From positions 124,001 to 188,000 of the forward strand of contig CAUTMV010000001.1 of the NCBI GenBank assembly GCA_963540505.1: a stretch of DNA of 64,000 nucleotides. The letters are read 5' to 3'. Under the pieces are notes generated by a model. The model made no database searches and was not told the origin of the DNA. It saw only the letters and a program-made list of their open reading frames with translations. A program made the position numbers and the translations under genes. This DNA comes from Wolinella sp963540505 (lineage in GTDB: Bacteria; Campylobacterota; Campylobacteria; Campylobacterales; Helicobacteraceae). How positions within the stretch are numbered: the stretch's first letter is position 1; every line of letters begins with the position of its first letter. Below are positions 34,626-43,698 of this stretch, piece by piece.

Positions 34626-36167
34626 ATGAGTTACAGGATTAACACAAACGTTGCGGCACTCAATGCTCACGCGATAGGCTCACAAAACAACCGATTCCTA
34701 AGCGGATCGCTTGAGAAATTGAGCTCCGGTTTGCGGGTCAATAAGGCGGCCGATGACGCTTCAGGTATGGCGATTGCCGATAGTTTGCGCTCTCAATCAG
34801 CGGCTTTGGGGCAAGCGGTGCGAAACTCCAATGACGCAATTGGGATTATTCAGACGGCTGATAAGGCGATGGATGAGCAGATTAAGATTTTGGATACCAT
34901 CAAGACAAAGGCGGTGCAAGCCGCGCAAGATGGTCAGACGACTGAGACGCGCAAGTCGATCCAAAGTGATATTTTGCGACTTTTGGAAGAGCTGGATAAT
35001 ATCGCAAACACCACGAGCTTCAACGGTCAAGAGATGTTGAGCGGCGCGTTTGTAAATAAAGAGTTCCAAATTGGTGCGTATTCAAACACCACGGTCAAAG
35101 CTACAATTGGTGCGACAAGCTCCGATAAGATCGGACATGTGCGCCTTGAGACTTCGTCAGTTTCCGCTTCGAGCATGCTCGCTTCAGCCGGGGCAAATAA
35201 GCTCACAGAGGTCGCGCTTAAGATGCTTCAAGTCGATGGCAAAAATAGCTTCCAGCTTGAGACGGTGCGCATTTCTACTTCCGCAGGCACGGGAATCGGA
35301 GCCCTTGCAGAGACAATTAATAAAAACTCAAATATCCTCGGCGTGCGTGCGAGCTATTCGGTCATGGGGACGGGCTCTCTACCCGTGCAGTCGGGCACGA
35401 TTAATACGCTTGTCATTAATGGTGTAACCATCGGGACGATCAATGATGTCAAGAAAAATGATGCTGATGGTAAGCTTTTGAATGCGATTAACTCCGTCAA
35501 GGAGCGAACGGGGGTTGAAGCCTATACCGATGTGAGCGGTCGTTTGACGATGAGGAGTCTTGATGGACGTGCGATTAGCGTCTCGACCGTGAGTGGTGCG
35601 GGTGTGCTTGGCGGCGGTAGTTTTAAGGGAACCTCCGGTCAGGCACACGCAATCGTCGGTCGCTTGACGCTCACAAGGCTCAATGCGCGGGATATTCTTG
35701 TGAGTGGCACGAATTACAGTCATGTCGGATTCCACTCCGCTCAGGGAATCGCTTCCTATACGACGCATTTGCGGGATCTTCGTGGCGAAATGGACGCAAA
35801 TATCGCCTCAGCCGCAGGTGCGAACGCGAACCTAGCAATCGCAAGTGCGAATGCCAATGGGATTGGTGCGGGGGTTACGAGCCTCAAAGGCGCGATGGTT
35901 GTCATGGATATGGCGGAATCGGCGCGGAATCATCTGGATAAAATCCGTGCGGATATCGGCTCCGTGCAGGCTCAGCTCGTTGCGACGATTAATAACGTCT
36001 CTGTTACGCAGGTCAATGTCAAAGCCGCGGAATCTCAAATCAGAGATGTCGACTTTGCATCGGAATCCGCAACCTTTAGTAAGCATAATATCCTAGCTCA
36101 ATCAGGAAGTTTTGCGATGGCGCAGGCTAATGCCGTGCAGCAAAATGTCCTAAAACTCTTGCAGTAA
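34626..36167 (+). CDS. flaB: flagellin B
   Basis: This 513-residue flagellin forms part of the extracellular filament. The conserved D0/D1 ends are present (MSYRINTNVAALNAHAIG and NAVQQNVLKLLQ), with a longer variable middle. Length and sequence closely follow Helicobacter FlaB as I remember it (e.g. QIGAYSNTTVKA, SHVGFHSAQG). ATG 34626 follows AAAGGA; a frame from 34608 would begin at TTG. It has its own sigma-54 promoter and a hairpin behind it. Many surface Ser/Thr in the middle could be glycosylated, in keeping with both flanking loci. Confidence 0.95.
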   Translation: MSYRINTNVAALNAHAIGSQNNRFLSGSLEKLSSGLRVNKAADDASGMAIADSLRSQSAALGQAVRNSNDAIGIIQTADKAMDEQIKILDTIKTKAVQAAQDGQTTETRKSIQSDILRLLEELDNIANTTSFNGQEMLSGAFVNKEFQIGAYSNTTVKATIGATSSDKIGHVRLETSSVSASSMLASAGANKLTEVALKMLQVDGKNSFQLETVRISTSAGTGIGALAETINKNSNILGVRASYSVMGTGSLPVQSGTINTLVINGVTIGTINDVKKNDADGKLLNAINSVKERTGVEAYTDVSGRLTMRSLDGRAISVSTVSGAGVLGGGSFKGTSGQAHAIVGRLTLTRLNARDILVSGTNYSHVGFHSAQGIASYTTHLRDLRGEMDANIASAAGANANLAIASANANGIGAGVTSLKGAMVVMDMAESARNHLDKIRADIGSVQAQLVATINNVSVTQVNVKAAESQIRDVDFASESATFSKHNILAQSGSFAMAQANAVQQNVLKLLQ

Positions 36168-36174
36168 TCCTCTT

Positions 36175-36197
36175 GATTCCCCGCTTTTTGGGGAATC
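36175..36197 (+). terminator. GGAATC-stem hairpin after flaB
   Basis: GATTCCCC (36175-36182) pairs perfectly with GGGGAATC (36190-36197) around a T-rich loop, eight bases past the flaB stop. Probably the flagellin terminator, although no long T run follows. Confidence 0.62.
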
Positions 36198-36284
36198 GAC
36201 ACTAAAAATCCCCAAAATATCCCTTGGCTAAACATTTTTTTGATAACCTTACATGAGAATTAAGCTCCGCAACGAAGGTCTCCT

Positions 36285-38240
36285 ATGATCAATGCTTTTG
36301 AAAAAAATATCATCGCGCTCGGGAAAAAAGACCCTATTTTGGGCGCAAAACTAAGGCTCGTCCAACCCAATGAATTTTTTGAAGTCTATCACGATAATGA
36401 TCCCGCGAATATCAATATCATCGATAAGCGCACAAATAAGCCTCTTTATACGGCGCGTCCCGTTGATGAGACACTAAACAAAATAGATGCCTTTGTGGAA
36501 TATGCCTATTATCCGTATCTCTATTTTTATGGGGTAGGTAATGGAATATTTTATAAGTTATTATTATCTAATGAAACATTACGTAGAGTAATTGTCATTG
36601 AACCCGATCCGGAGATTCTCTTTATCGCGCTAAATTTTGTCGATTTTAGTGATGAGATTGAGAGCGGACGCCTTGTTTTTACACTAAGCGCGAATCTCAC
36701 GAACGCAAAGGCGATAGAATATATCTCTTTTGATGATGCGAGAATCTATGGGCGACTCTATGATATGCACCTGCTCTCGCCCTATTATACGGACTATACC
36801 GAGGATTATATTAGGGTAAATCGCCTCTTTGTCAATGCGATTGAACATGCCGTAATCAGTGCGGGTAATGACTCAAAAGACGCACTTTTGGGGCTTGAAC
36901 ATCATGTGCAAAATCTCCCAGAAATGTTGGAATCTCCCTATCTCACGGAGTTTATTACCCGTGCAGCGACCACAGATACTGCGATTATCGTCTCCACGGG
37001 ACCTTCGCTCTACAAGCAGCTTCCGCTGCTAAAGGAGCTAGCTCCCTACGTAACGATTTTTTGTATTGACGCTTCGTTTCCGATTCTCCATGCGCATGGG
37101 ATTAAGCCCGATGTCGTGCTGAGCTTGGAGCGAGTTAAGGAGAGTGCGAAATTCTATCAGGAGACCCCAAAAGAGGCGCAAGAGGGGGTAATTTTTGCGA
37201 TTACTTCGATTGTGCATGAAAATCTTAAAAACGCCATTACGCGGGGAATCAAGCAGTATAGTATGCGTCCTTTTGGCTATAACCGCCTTTTTGATTTGCA
37301 GCATTATGGCTACTTGGGAATTGGCATGAGCGCGGCGAATATGGCGTATGAGCTGATTGTGCATGCACGCTTTAAGCGATGTGTTTTTATCGGGCAGGAT
37401 TTGGCGTTTGGAGATGATGGCACGAGCCATTCTAAGGGTGCGGTCTATGGCGAGGGCGAGATTAAGCCCAGTAGCTCGCAGACAGATCGAATACTCCTAG
37501 AGCGATATGGAGGCGGTGGAAGCATCGAAAGCACGATGATTTGGAGAATCTTTTTAAATTTCTTTGAGCGAGATATTGCAGATACACCCTATAATCTTGA
37601 GGTCATCAACTGCACCGAAGGGGGAGCGAGAATCCACGGAGCTCAAGAGATGAGTTTTGTTGAACTTTCAAAATTGATTGATAAAACAAAAGTAAAATCT
37701 AAGATTAAAATAACAAAACCATCTGATGAAGATATTAAATTAAATACAGAGCAGGTCAAGAACAAAATTTTAGAGCTTTTGGAATTTGGCTATGAAAAAA
37801 AACATAAAGTAGAAGAGGTCTTTTTATCCACCGTGAAGATGACTGAGGAGCTTGAGCGTCTCAATAAAGAGCAGCGGCTCGAGGAGATTGATTTTAGCGC
37901 GATTGGCAAGCTTTTGGGGGAGATTGATGAAGTAAAGGGCTACTTTCAGGAATCGCTTTTTTCGTATGCTTTTCTTGATGCGGTGCAGTCCTACATCATT
38001 CATCAGGAGCTAGAGATTGCAAAAATTGTAGTGCGTTATACCTCGAGTGATATGGACAAGAAGGTCAAGCAGATTGATTGGCTCTATGCGCATAAGTATT
38101 GGCTCTTTTCGCTTGCAGGCGGAATGAATGCCGTGCTGGAGATTGTGAAGCGAAGTGCCAGGGAGTGGATGGAGATTCCTGCGCGTTTTGATGAGGTGGA
38201 GAATAAGGGCGAAGGAAATGCGCAAGAATCGGGAGCGTGA
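36285..38240 (+). CDS. motility accessory factor, Maf/PseE family (DUF115)
   Basis: This 651-residue protein has an N-terminal GT-A-like region and a central DUF115/MptE-like domain, seen as TAIIVSTGPSLYKQLPLLKE and FKRCVFIGQDLAFGDDGTSH. The C-terminus is charged. Maf proteins of Campylobacterota transfer nonulosonic acids (pseudaminic or legionaminic acid) to flagellin, and the location right after flaB fits. No pse or leg synthesis genes lie in this window, so they must be elsewhere or the sugar differs. Part of the gene near 37670-37800 is AT-richer than its surroundings. Confidence 0.88.
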   Translation: MINAFEKNIIALGKKDPILGAKLRLVQPNEFFEVYHDNDPANINIIDKRTNKPLYTARPVDETLNKIDAFVEYAYYPYLYFYGVGNGIFYKLLLSNETLRRVIVIEPDPEILFIALNFVDFSDEIESGRLVFTLSANLTNAKAIEYISFDDARIYGRLYDMHLLSPYYTDYTEDYIRVNRLFVNAIEHAVISAGNDSKDALLGLEHHVQNLPEMLESPYLTEFITRAATTDTAIIVSTGPSLYKQLPLLKELAPYVTIFCIDASFPILHAHGIKPDVVLSLERVKESAKFYQETPKEAQEGVIFAITSIVHENLKNAITRGIKQYSMRPFGYNRLFDLQHYGYLGIGMSAANMAYELIVHARFKRCVFIGQDLAFGDDGTSHSKGAVYGEGEIKPSSSQTDRILLERYGGGGSIESTMIWRIFLNFFERDIADTPYNLEVINCTEGGARIHGAQEMSFVELSKLIDKTKVKSKIKITKPSDEDIKLNTEQVKNKILELLEFGYEKKHKVEEVFLSTVKMTEELERLNKEQRLEEIDFSAIGKLLGEIDEVKGYFQESLFSYAFLDAVQSYIIHQELEIAKIVVRYTSSDMDKKVKQIDWLYAHKYWLFSLAGGMNAVLEIVKRSAREWMEIPARFDEVENKGEGNAQESGA

Positions 38241-38305
38241 GCTTTTAGATTTTTTGTGCGGCGAGACTTTTGCTTTAAGAAGTCCCAAATTGTGGGAATC
38301 CACAC

Positions 38306-38324
38306 GGGAATCTGCACGATTCCC
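38306..38324. terminator. GGAATC-stem hairpin between maf and gdhA
   Basis: GGGAATC (38306-38312) and GATTCCC (38318-38324) pair around a five-base loop in the gap between the convergent maf and gdhA genes. Likely a two-way terminator. Confidence 0.55.
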
Positions 38325-38356
38325 TTAAAATTGTGCGAGGTATTAGGTTTTGGCGA

Positions 38357-39706
38357 TTAATACCCCTGCTCAATCATCGCATCAGCCACTTTGCGGAATC
38401 CTGCAATATTCGCGCCCAGCACGAGATTGTGCGCCGCTCCAAACTCCTTAGCAGTCTCTTTTGCAGAGCGATAGATTCCTTTCATAATCCTATGAAGCTT
38501 CATATCGACCTCTTCAAAGCTCCATGCGATCATTGAGGCATTTTGGCTCATCTCAAGCCCGCTTGTAGCTACGCCGCCCGCGTTTGCCGCCTTTCCGGGA
38601 CCATAGCAGATTTTTGCCGCGAGGAATCGATCCACCGCTTCAGGCGTGGAGGGCATGTTTGCGCCCTCAGAGACGCAGATGCAGCCCCCTTTTAGGAGAT
38701 GTTCAGCGTCTTTGCCGTTGAGCTCATTTTGTGTCGCGCTCGGGAATGCCGCAAAGCAGGGAATCGCCCAGAGAGGATTGTGCGTCGTTGGATATTGACT
38801 TAGAGGCGTGAATTTCGCGCCACCGCGCTCTTTAGCGTAGGAAGCGAGGCTTTCGCGGCGATTTTCCTTAATCTCTTTTAAAAGTGCGACATCAATTCCC
38901 TCCTTATCATAAATCATTCCTGTAGAATCGCTCGCTGTGATGGGCTTTGCACCCAGCTCAAGGAGCTTTTGGATCGTGTAGATCGCGACATTTCCTGCGC
39001 CGGATACGAGGCATTCTCGCCCCTCAAGGCTCTCTCCGCGCTCACGTAGCATCTCCTGCGCAAAATAAACCGCGCCAAATCCCGTCGCCTCCTTTCGTGC
39101 GAGCGAACCGCCCCAAAGGAGCGATTTGCCCGTGAGCACGCCCTCGTAGCGGTTGATGAGCTTTTTATACTGCCCAAAGAGGAATCCAATCTCTCTCGCA
39201 CCCGTGCCGATATCCCCCGCGGGCACGTCTGTGAGCGGACCTATGTGGCGAAAAAGTTCATTCATGAATGCTTGACAAAAGCGCATGATCTCACCCTCGC
39301 TTTTGCCCTTAGGATCAAAATCCGAACCGCCCTTCGCACCGCCCATCGCAAGCCCCGTTAAGGAATTTTTAAAAATCTGCTCAAAGCCCAAGAACTTGAT
39401 AATCCCCGCATTGACACTCGGATGGAGGCGGATTCCCCCTTTGTAAGGGCCAAGCACGGAGCTGTATTGGATTCGATAACCTTGATTGACGCGGATTTTG
39501 CCCTCATCATCCATCCACGTAACGCGGAATCCTATCTGCCGTTCGGGTATGACAATGCGCTGCAAAATATTGTAACGTTCATATTTAGGCTCTTTGTCAA
39601 GGAGCGGACGGAGGCTTTCTAAAACCTCACGCACCGCTTGATGAAACTCGGGCTCTTGAGGCGAGCTTTTCTTTAGATGTTCGATGGTCTGCTGAATGTA
39701 GGGCAT
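38357..39706 (-). CDS. gdhA: glutamate dehydrogenase (NADP type)
   Basis: This 449-residue cytosolic hexameric enzyme interconverts 2-oxoglutarate plus ammonia and glutamate. The glutamate-binding GGAKGGSDFDPKGKS with the catalytic Lys, and the dinucleotide-binding CLVSGAGNVAIYTIQKL, are clear. The length matches the small bacterial NADP-dependent type. The start MPYIQQTIEHLK at ATG 39706 follows AAAGGA. It stands alone, convergent with maf and divergent from a lipoprotein gene. Confidence 0.96.
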   Translation of the reverse strand: MPYIQQTIEHLKKSSPQEPEFHQAVREVLESLRPLLDKEPKYERYNILQRIVIPERQIGFRVTWMDDEGKIRVNQGYRIQYSSVLGPYKGGIRLHPSVNAGIIKFLGFEQIFKNSLTGLAMGGAKGGSDFDPKGKSEGEIMRFCQAFMNELFRHIGPLTDVPAGDIGTGAREIGFLFGQYKKLINRYEGVLTGKSLLWGGSLARKEATGFGAVYFAQEMLRERGESLEGRECLVSGAGNVAIYTIQKLLELGAKPITASDSTGMIYDKEGIDVALLKEIKENRRESLASYAKERGGAKFTPLSQYPTTHNPLWAIPCFAAFPSATQNELNGKDAEHLLKGGCICVSEGANMPSTPEAVDRFLAAKICYGPGKAANAGGVATSGLEMSQNASMIAWSFEEVDMKLHRIMKGIYRSAKETAKEFGAAHNLVLGANIAGFRKVADAMIEQGY

Positions 39707-39878
39707 AGAGGATTCCTTTTGGGGGAGAATTTGTGAGCACACTATATATACTTTTTGGACTTTTAATCAATAAAAAAGCGGGAATCGGGGCGGGTTAGCG
39801 GCACTTTTTGGAATAAATCTGAAGTAAAGCAAAATAGAGGCATGCTCCTACTTTTATTTCTGTGTAAAAGGAGCTAAC

Positions 39879-40916
39879 GTGAGACTAGGAATCGTAGCAA
39901 TCATGACATTTGCACTGTTTTTTGTAGGTTGTTCGAATGAGGGCAAGGTGCAAAAAAGCCGACTTGAATTTGACCAAAGTAAAACCATCGGAGAGGCTTT
40001 AGCGGGGTTTAAAGATTGCAAAACATTGCAGTGGGAGAGCTATAAACAAGGTGATCGTGAGGCTGTGCGCGCTAGGTGCGATGTTACGCCGCTTCTTGCC
40101 GAGGAATTTGCGCGCGCAATCAAGGAGGCAAAAGAGCAGGGACTAGTCGCGATTCCCGAGCTGCTTGATCTTTATGCGGCATATTTGGACAGGATTACGG
40201 GAATTACCTATGATTTTGTCTTTTTAGCTAAAGAGGGTGGGGATTTTGGGCTACATGAGATTAGGATTCCCATCACGTTAAAAGGGAAGCAAGAGGCATT
40301 GGAGCTACGCGCTGATGAGGCGATGGAGCTTATGCGAATGGTGTATGAAAACGGCACTTTAAAGGATGCTGTGGTGCTTGCAAATCCGAATATTCCGCAA
40401 TATGCTGCCTATGCCCTGAGTGCGCTCTCCCATGATCGCGAGATTGTGAGTGAAATCTATGGGAATCCTGCGTTGGAGCTTGACGCTACGAAAGCTTTTG
40501 GACTGGAGCTTGGGGTGAGCCACTACAAGGACGCGATTAGGCGCATTCCTCGGGTCTTCTCTGAAGGAGGCTTTGCAAAGCGAGAATATGAGGAGCAAGG
40601 AATCTATCTACAATTTGACGCACAGGGGCTGCTTGAGAATCAAAAAAGCTTGATTCTTGGCTTTGATCGTGCAGGAATCTTGCGCTATATTCGGAGTGAA
40701 TTTGATAGCAAAGAGCAGGGGAATGACGTATTTATGCGTTTTGAAAAGCTTTTTGGCGAGCTTAAGACTGTTCGGCAATCCAACGATATAAAACAGTCCA
40801 TCTACGATGCGGGCGATTTCTACATCATACTCGACATGCAAGAGGACGCAAAAAGCGTGGGAATCGAATATATAGACAAAAATCTCGCTGTCATGGGGGT
40901 TGAAGTAGTAGAGTAG
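39879..40916 (+). CDS. lipoprotein of unknown function
   Basis: This 345-residue protein starts at GTG 39879 behind AAAAGGAG. It has a short basic N-terminus, a hydrophobic stretch and the lipobox FVGC with Cys18, so it is processed by signal peptidase II and membrane-anchored. The rest has no domain I recognise; it contains the segment FKDCKTLQWESYKQ with a second Cys and a third at RARCDV. It has its own upstream gap and faces a minus-strand gene, so is probably monocistronic. Confidence 0.75.
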   Translation: MRLGIVAIMTFALFFVGCSNEGKVQKSRLEFDQSKTIGEALAGFKDCKTLQWESYKQGDREAVRARCDVTPLLAEEFARAIKEAKEQGLVAIPELLDLYAAYLDRITGITYDFVFLAKEGGDFGLHEIRIPITLKGKQEALELRADEAMELMRMVYENGTLKDAVVLANPNIPQYAAYALSALSHDREIVSEIYGNPALELDATKAFGLELGVSHYKDAIRRIPRVFSEGGFAKREYEEQGIYLQFDAQGLLENQKSLILGFDRAGILRYIRSEFDSKEQGNDVFMRFEKLFGELKTVRQSNDIKQSIYDAGDFYIILDMQEDAKSVGIEYIDKNLAVMGVEVVE

Positions 40917-40959
40917 ATAGACGCAGAAGGGGCAGAGATTACTCTTGCCCCGCGCCTAT

Positions 40960-42402
40960 TTAGAGAATCGTGCGCATGGAATCGACAAACTCATCGTCGC
41001 TGCTGTTTGCCCGCAGGTAGTGCTTGATTCCCGCTTTTTTTGCCTGAGTGAATAGCTCGCTGGTAAGCTCATTGACAAAGAGGCAAAAAAGGACTTTCTC
41101 TCCCTCTTTGCCGAAGAGATTGCGATATTTTTGGGCAAATTCAAAGGGGCTGATTCCCGTGATATTGAGGTCAAGCAGGATAATGTCTGGGCGCGTTGCG
41201 TCCGTGATTCTGAGCGCATCAAGCGGGTCTTTGATGACGGAAACCTGAAGCTCTTTGTCAAAATTCTCGAGCAGATATTTGCAGCGCAGCGAACTTTCAT
41301 AAGATTCTCTAATAATGAAAATATTCTTTTTGCTAATGGATTCCAGATAGGAGAGGAGTGAGAAAAGCTCGCGATTCTCGCTTCTTAGCTTGTCTCGATC
41401 GAGGCTCTTTAAATAATATTTTAGGAATGTTTTTGAGCTGTACGTGCCCGTGATCCCCGAGTCGATGAAGAATTGGCGAATGAGTTTGCTCTGCTTTGCT
41501 CGCCCCCACAGCGCGCTATCAAGCTCGTAGGCTTTAGTATTGAGCACCCACAAAATGCGCCGATTGAGCTCCTCGCTTAGAGGATTGTAAAGATCAACAA
41601 ACTCCTGAAAATACCGCTCAAAGAAGCTCTTTTGCGCCTCAAGGAGCTCGCTAAGCAACTCGCGTTGCGTCGAGAGGGAGTGGAGCAGATCAACGTAGCG
41701 GCGGCGAAGCTCCTTAGTCTCGCGCTCGAGCCGCTGATATTCATTGCTTTTTTTGTCTTCAAAGAGATGTAGCTGCTGCTCCTTGTCTTTGAGCCGCTCC
41801 GCAAGCGGGCGTTCCTGAATGGTAATATTGCGAATGAGCCCCTGCGTGAGCTCGATTCGCTCCTCAAGCTTCACGTAATTGCTCTGTGCGCGCAAAAACA
41901 CCTTCTCATAGACATATTTGATGGGGTAATTTACCTTGCGCTTGAATGTGTCATACTCCTTGTGTATCTTTTTTAGCTCGGTGCGGAGCGTGTCAAGCTT
42001 GGGGTTGTAGACGGAATTATCGAGCTCATAGAGGTCGTTATAAGCCGTGAAGAGAAATCGGCGGATTCTTAGAAAGTCAATTTGCGGGGCGGATTCGTTT
42101 GTAATCTTAAAGCGTGTAAGAATCGAGCGAGTGTCCTCAAAATAGAGCAAAATGCACTCTTCCACGCTTTGATTAATCTCAAAATATTTGAGCTTTTCGG
42201 GACGCTTGGCATTTTGGTTGGGTATGACCTTGATTACATCTCGCTTGGGAGAGAATAGGACGTCGACCTCAAGCCCAATAAACAGGTCATCCCCGCTGCC
42301 CTCAAAGCGTTCGAGCTTAAAAGTGACGGGTGTTTTGTATGAGCTCACCTTGACCGAGGCTTCCTGCTTCAGCGGATTGAGCGCTGTGATGGTGCCTTTC
42401 AT
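40960..42402 (-). CDS. coiled-coil protein with C-terminal receiver-like domain
   Basis: This 480-residue protein has an N-terminal beta-rich domain of about 70 residues (KGTITALNPLKQEASVKV), then a long helical, highly charged middle with coiled-coil character. The C-terminal 120 residues read like a response-regulator receiver: PDIILLDLNITGISPFEF holds a candidate phospho-Asp, but the usual Lys near the end is replaced in HYLRANSS. No output domain is visible. Its ATG overlaps the kdsB stop (TGATG). Function unknown; a signalling or scaffold role is inference. Confidence 0.7.
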   Translation of the reverse strand: MKGTITALNPLKQEASVKVSSYKTPVTFKLERFEGSGDDLFIGLEVDVLFSPKRDVIKVIPNQNAKRPEKLKYFEINQSVEECILLYFEDTRSILTRFKITNESAPQIDFLRIRRFLFTAYNDLYELDNSVYNPKLDTLRTELKKIHKEYDTFKRKVNYPIKYVYEKVFLRAQSNYVKLEERIELTQGLIRNITIQERPLAERLKDKEQQLHLFEDKKSNEYQRLERETKELRRRYVDLLHSLSTQRELLSELLEAQKSFFERYFQEFVDLYNPLSEELNRRILWVLNTKAYELDSALWGRAKQSKLIRQFFIDSGITGTYSSKTFLKYYLKSLDRDKLRSENRELFSLLSYLESISKKNIFIIRESYESSLRCKYLLENFDKELQVSVIKDPLDALRITDATRPDIILLDLNITGISPFEFAQKYRNLFGKEGEKVLFCLFVNELTSELFTQAKKAGIKHYLRANSSDDEFVDSMRTIL

Positions 42403-43136
42403 CAAGCCTTCCTAAAAACTTCAAGTGCGCGCGAAAGATCTTGAGGCGTATCAATGCCAAAGGAGCGCGTCTGCACGCGGGTCATGAGAATATCTTTGCC
42501 ATTAGAGAGTGCGCGGAGCTGTTCGAGCTTCTCGCTTATCTCAAGCATGCTTGGAGCGAGCGTGCAGAAGTGTTGCAAGCTCGCCTGAGTATAGGCATAC
42601 AGCCCCAAATGCCCGTAATATTCAATCTTGTCCTCACCGAGGGAGTCGCGCAGATAGGGAATGCTCGCGCGTGAAAAGTAGAGTGCGCGGGAATCGTGGC
42701 TCAGCACAACTTTGACAAGGTTTGGATCTTGTGATTCCTCTCGGGTGATGAGACGATAGAGGCTCGCCATGAAGGGCGGGTGAGAGCTTTTTTGTGCCTC
42801 TTGCATGCTTTTTTGGAGTGCGCGGATCACGTCTGCTTCGATAAAAGGCTCATCGCCTTGGAGATTGATGATGATTTCATCGTTAGCCAGCCCTAAAATG
42901 CGCGCAGCTTCGGCGATCCTATCCGTGCCGCTTTGATGGGATTTTGAAGTGAGGAGCGAGCGGATTTTGTGGTGCGCACAGAGTTCCATCACTTCCTCCG
43001 AGTCGCACGCCACCACGACTTCATCAACCTCCAAAGCGCGCTTGGCTACGCGAATAATCATCGGCACCCCCGCGATCTCTTGGAGGATTTTGCGCGGGAA
43101 TCGGCTCGAGGCTAACCTCGCGGGAATCAGGATCAT
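42402..43136 (-). CDS. kdsB: CMP-KDO synthetase
   Basis: This 244-residue cytidylyltransferase activates KDO for lipid A inner-core assembly. The start ILIPARLASSRFPRKIL and the segments LQGDEPFIEADVI and GHLGLYAYTQASLQ are typical. It is of normal length and coupled by an overlapping stop/start to the receiver-like gene. It lies near lpxC, another lipid A gene, but is separated from tsaB by 109 bases that probably hold its promoter. Confidence 0.95.
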   Translation of the reverse strand: MILIPARLASSRFPRKILQEIAGVPMIIRVAKRALEVDEVVVACDSEEVMELCAHHKIRSLLTSKSHQSGTDRIAEAARILGLANDEIIINLQGDEPFIEADVIRALQKSMQEAQKSSHPPFMASLYRLITREESQDPNLVKVVLSHDSRALYFSRASIPYLRDSLGEDKIEYYGHLGLYAYTQASLQHFCTLAPSMLEISEKLEQLRALSNGKDILMTRVQTRSFGIDTPQDLSRALEVFRKA

Positions 43137-43245
43137 ACCCTCTCCTAGGCTTTGAGATGAGAGGGATTATATCCAAAATGAGAGGCTAAAATAGGGCAAA
43201 AATGGCAAAAAATCACAGAATATGGCTAATTTGTGGGAATCCGCC

Positions 43246-43698
43246 CTATACCGCGGGCAGGATATATAGTGGCGTGGGATTTGGGGTGAAAAGCGTGGAA
43301 TCAAGCGTAGCGGGGAGCTCGCAGGGAATCTTCTCCAAAGGTGCGCGGACGCGGCGCAGAGTGATTTTGCCCGATTCCTTCACAAAGTAGGAATCGCCAT
43401 AAGCATGAATGGGTGCGCCGCCGTTAAAAGTAAAGCTATCCGCGCCAAAGAGGGGAATCGTGCGCGCAATGGAGAGGGTTTTTAGGAACACGTAGCTAAG
43501 CTTAATCGCCGTGAAGCTCCCGGGACCTTGCAGATAGTAGAGTGCGTCCAGCTCATAAGAGGCGAGAATCTCGCGCAAAAGCGCATAAAGCTCCTCGCCT
43601 ACCTTCCCTTCGCGCTCATAGGTGCGCACTAGGGCTTTTTGGCGGTAGATTCCCGCTCTAATCGGGGAATCCACACTAAAAAGAAGCAGCTCATTCAT
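43246..43698 (-). CDS. tsaB: TsaB-like tRNA t6A synthesis protein (short form)
   Basis: This 150-residue protein is much shorter than E. coli TsaB (about 230) but keeps the N-terminal ASKHA-type fold, with LLLFSVDSPIRAGIY and QGPGSFTAIKLSYVFLKTL. TsaB partners TsaD and TsaE to make threonylcarbamoyl-adenosine on tRNA. ATG 43698 overlaps the end of lpxC by 8 bases. Short TsaB forms are usual in Campylobacterota, as far as I recall, so truncation damage is unlikely. Confidence 0.8.
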   Translation of the reverse strand: MNELLLFSVDSPIRAGIYRQKALVRTYEREGKVGEELYALLREILASYELDALYYLQGPGSFTAIKLSYVFLKTLSIARTIPLFGADSFTFNGGAPIHAYGDSYFVKESGKITLRRVRAPLEKIPCELPATLDSTLFTPNPTPLYILPAV

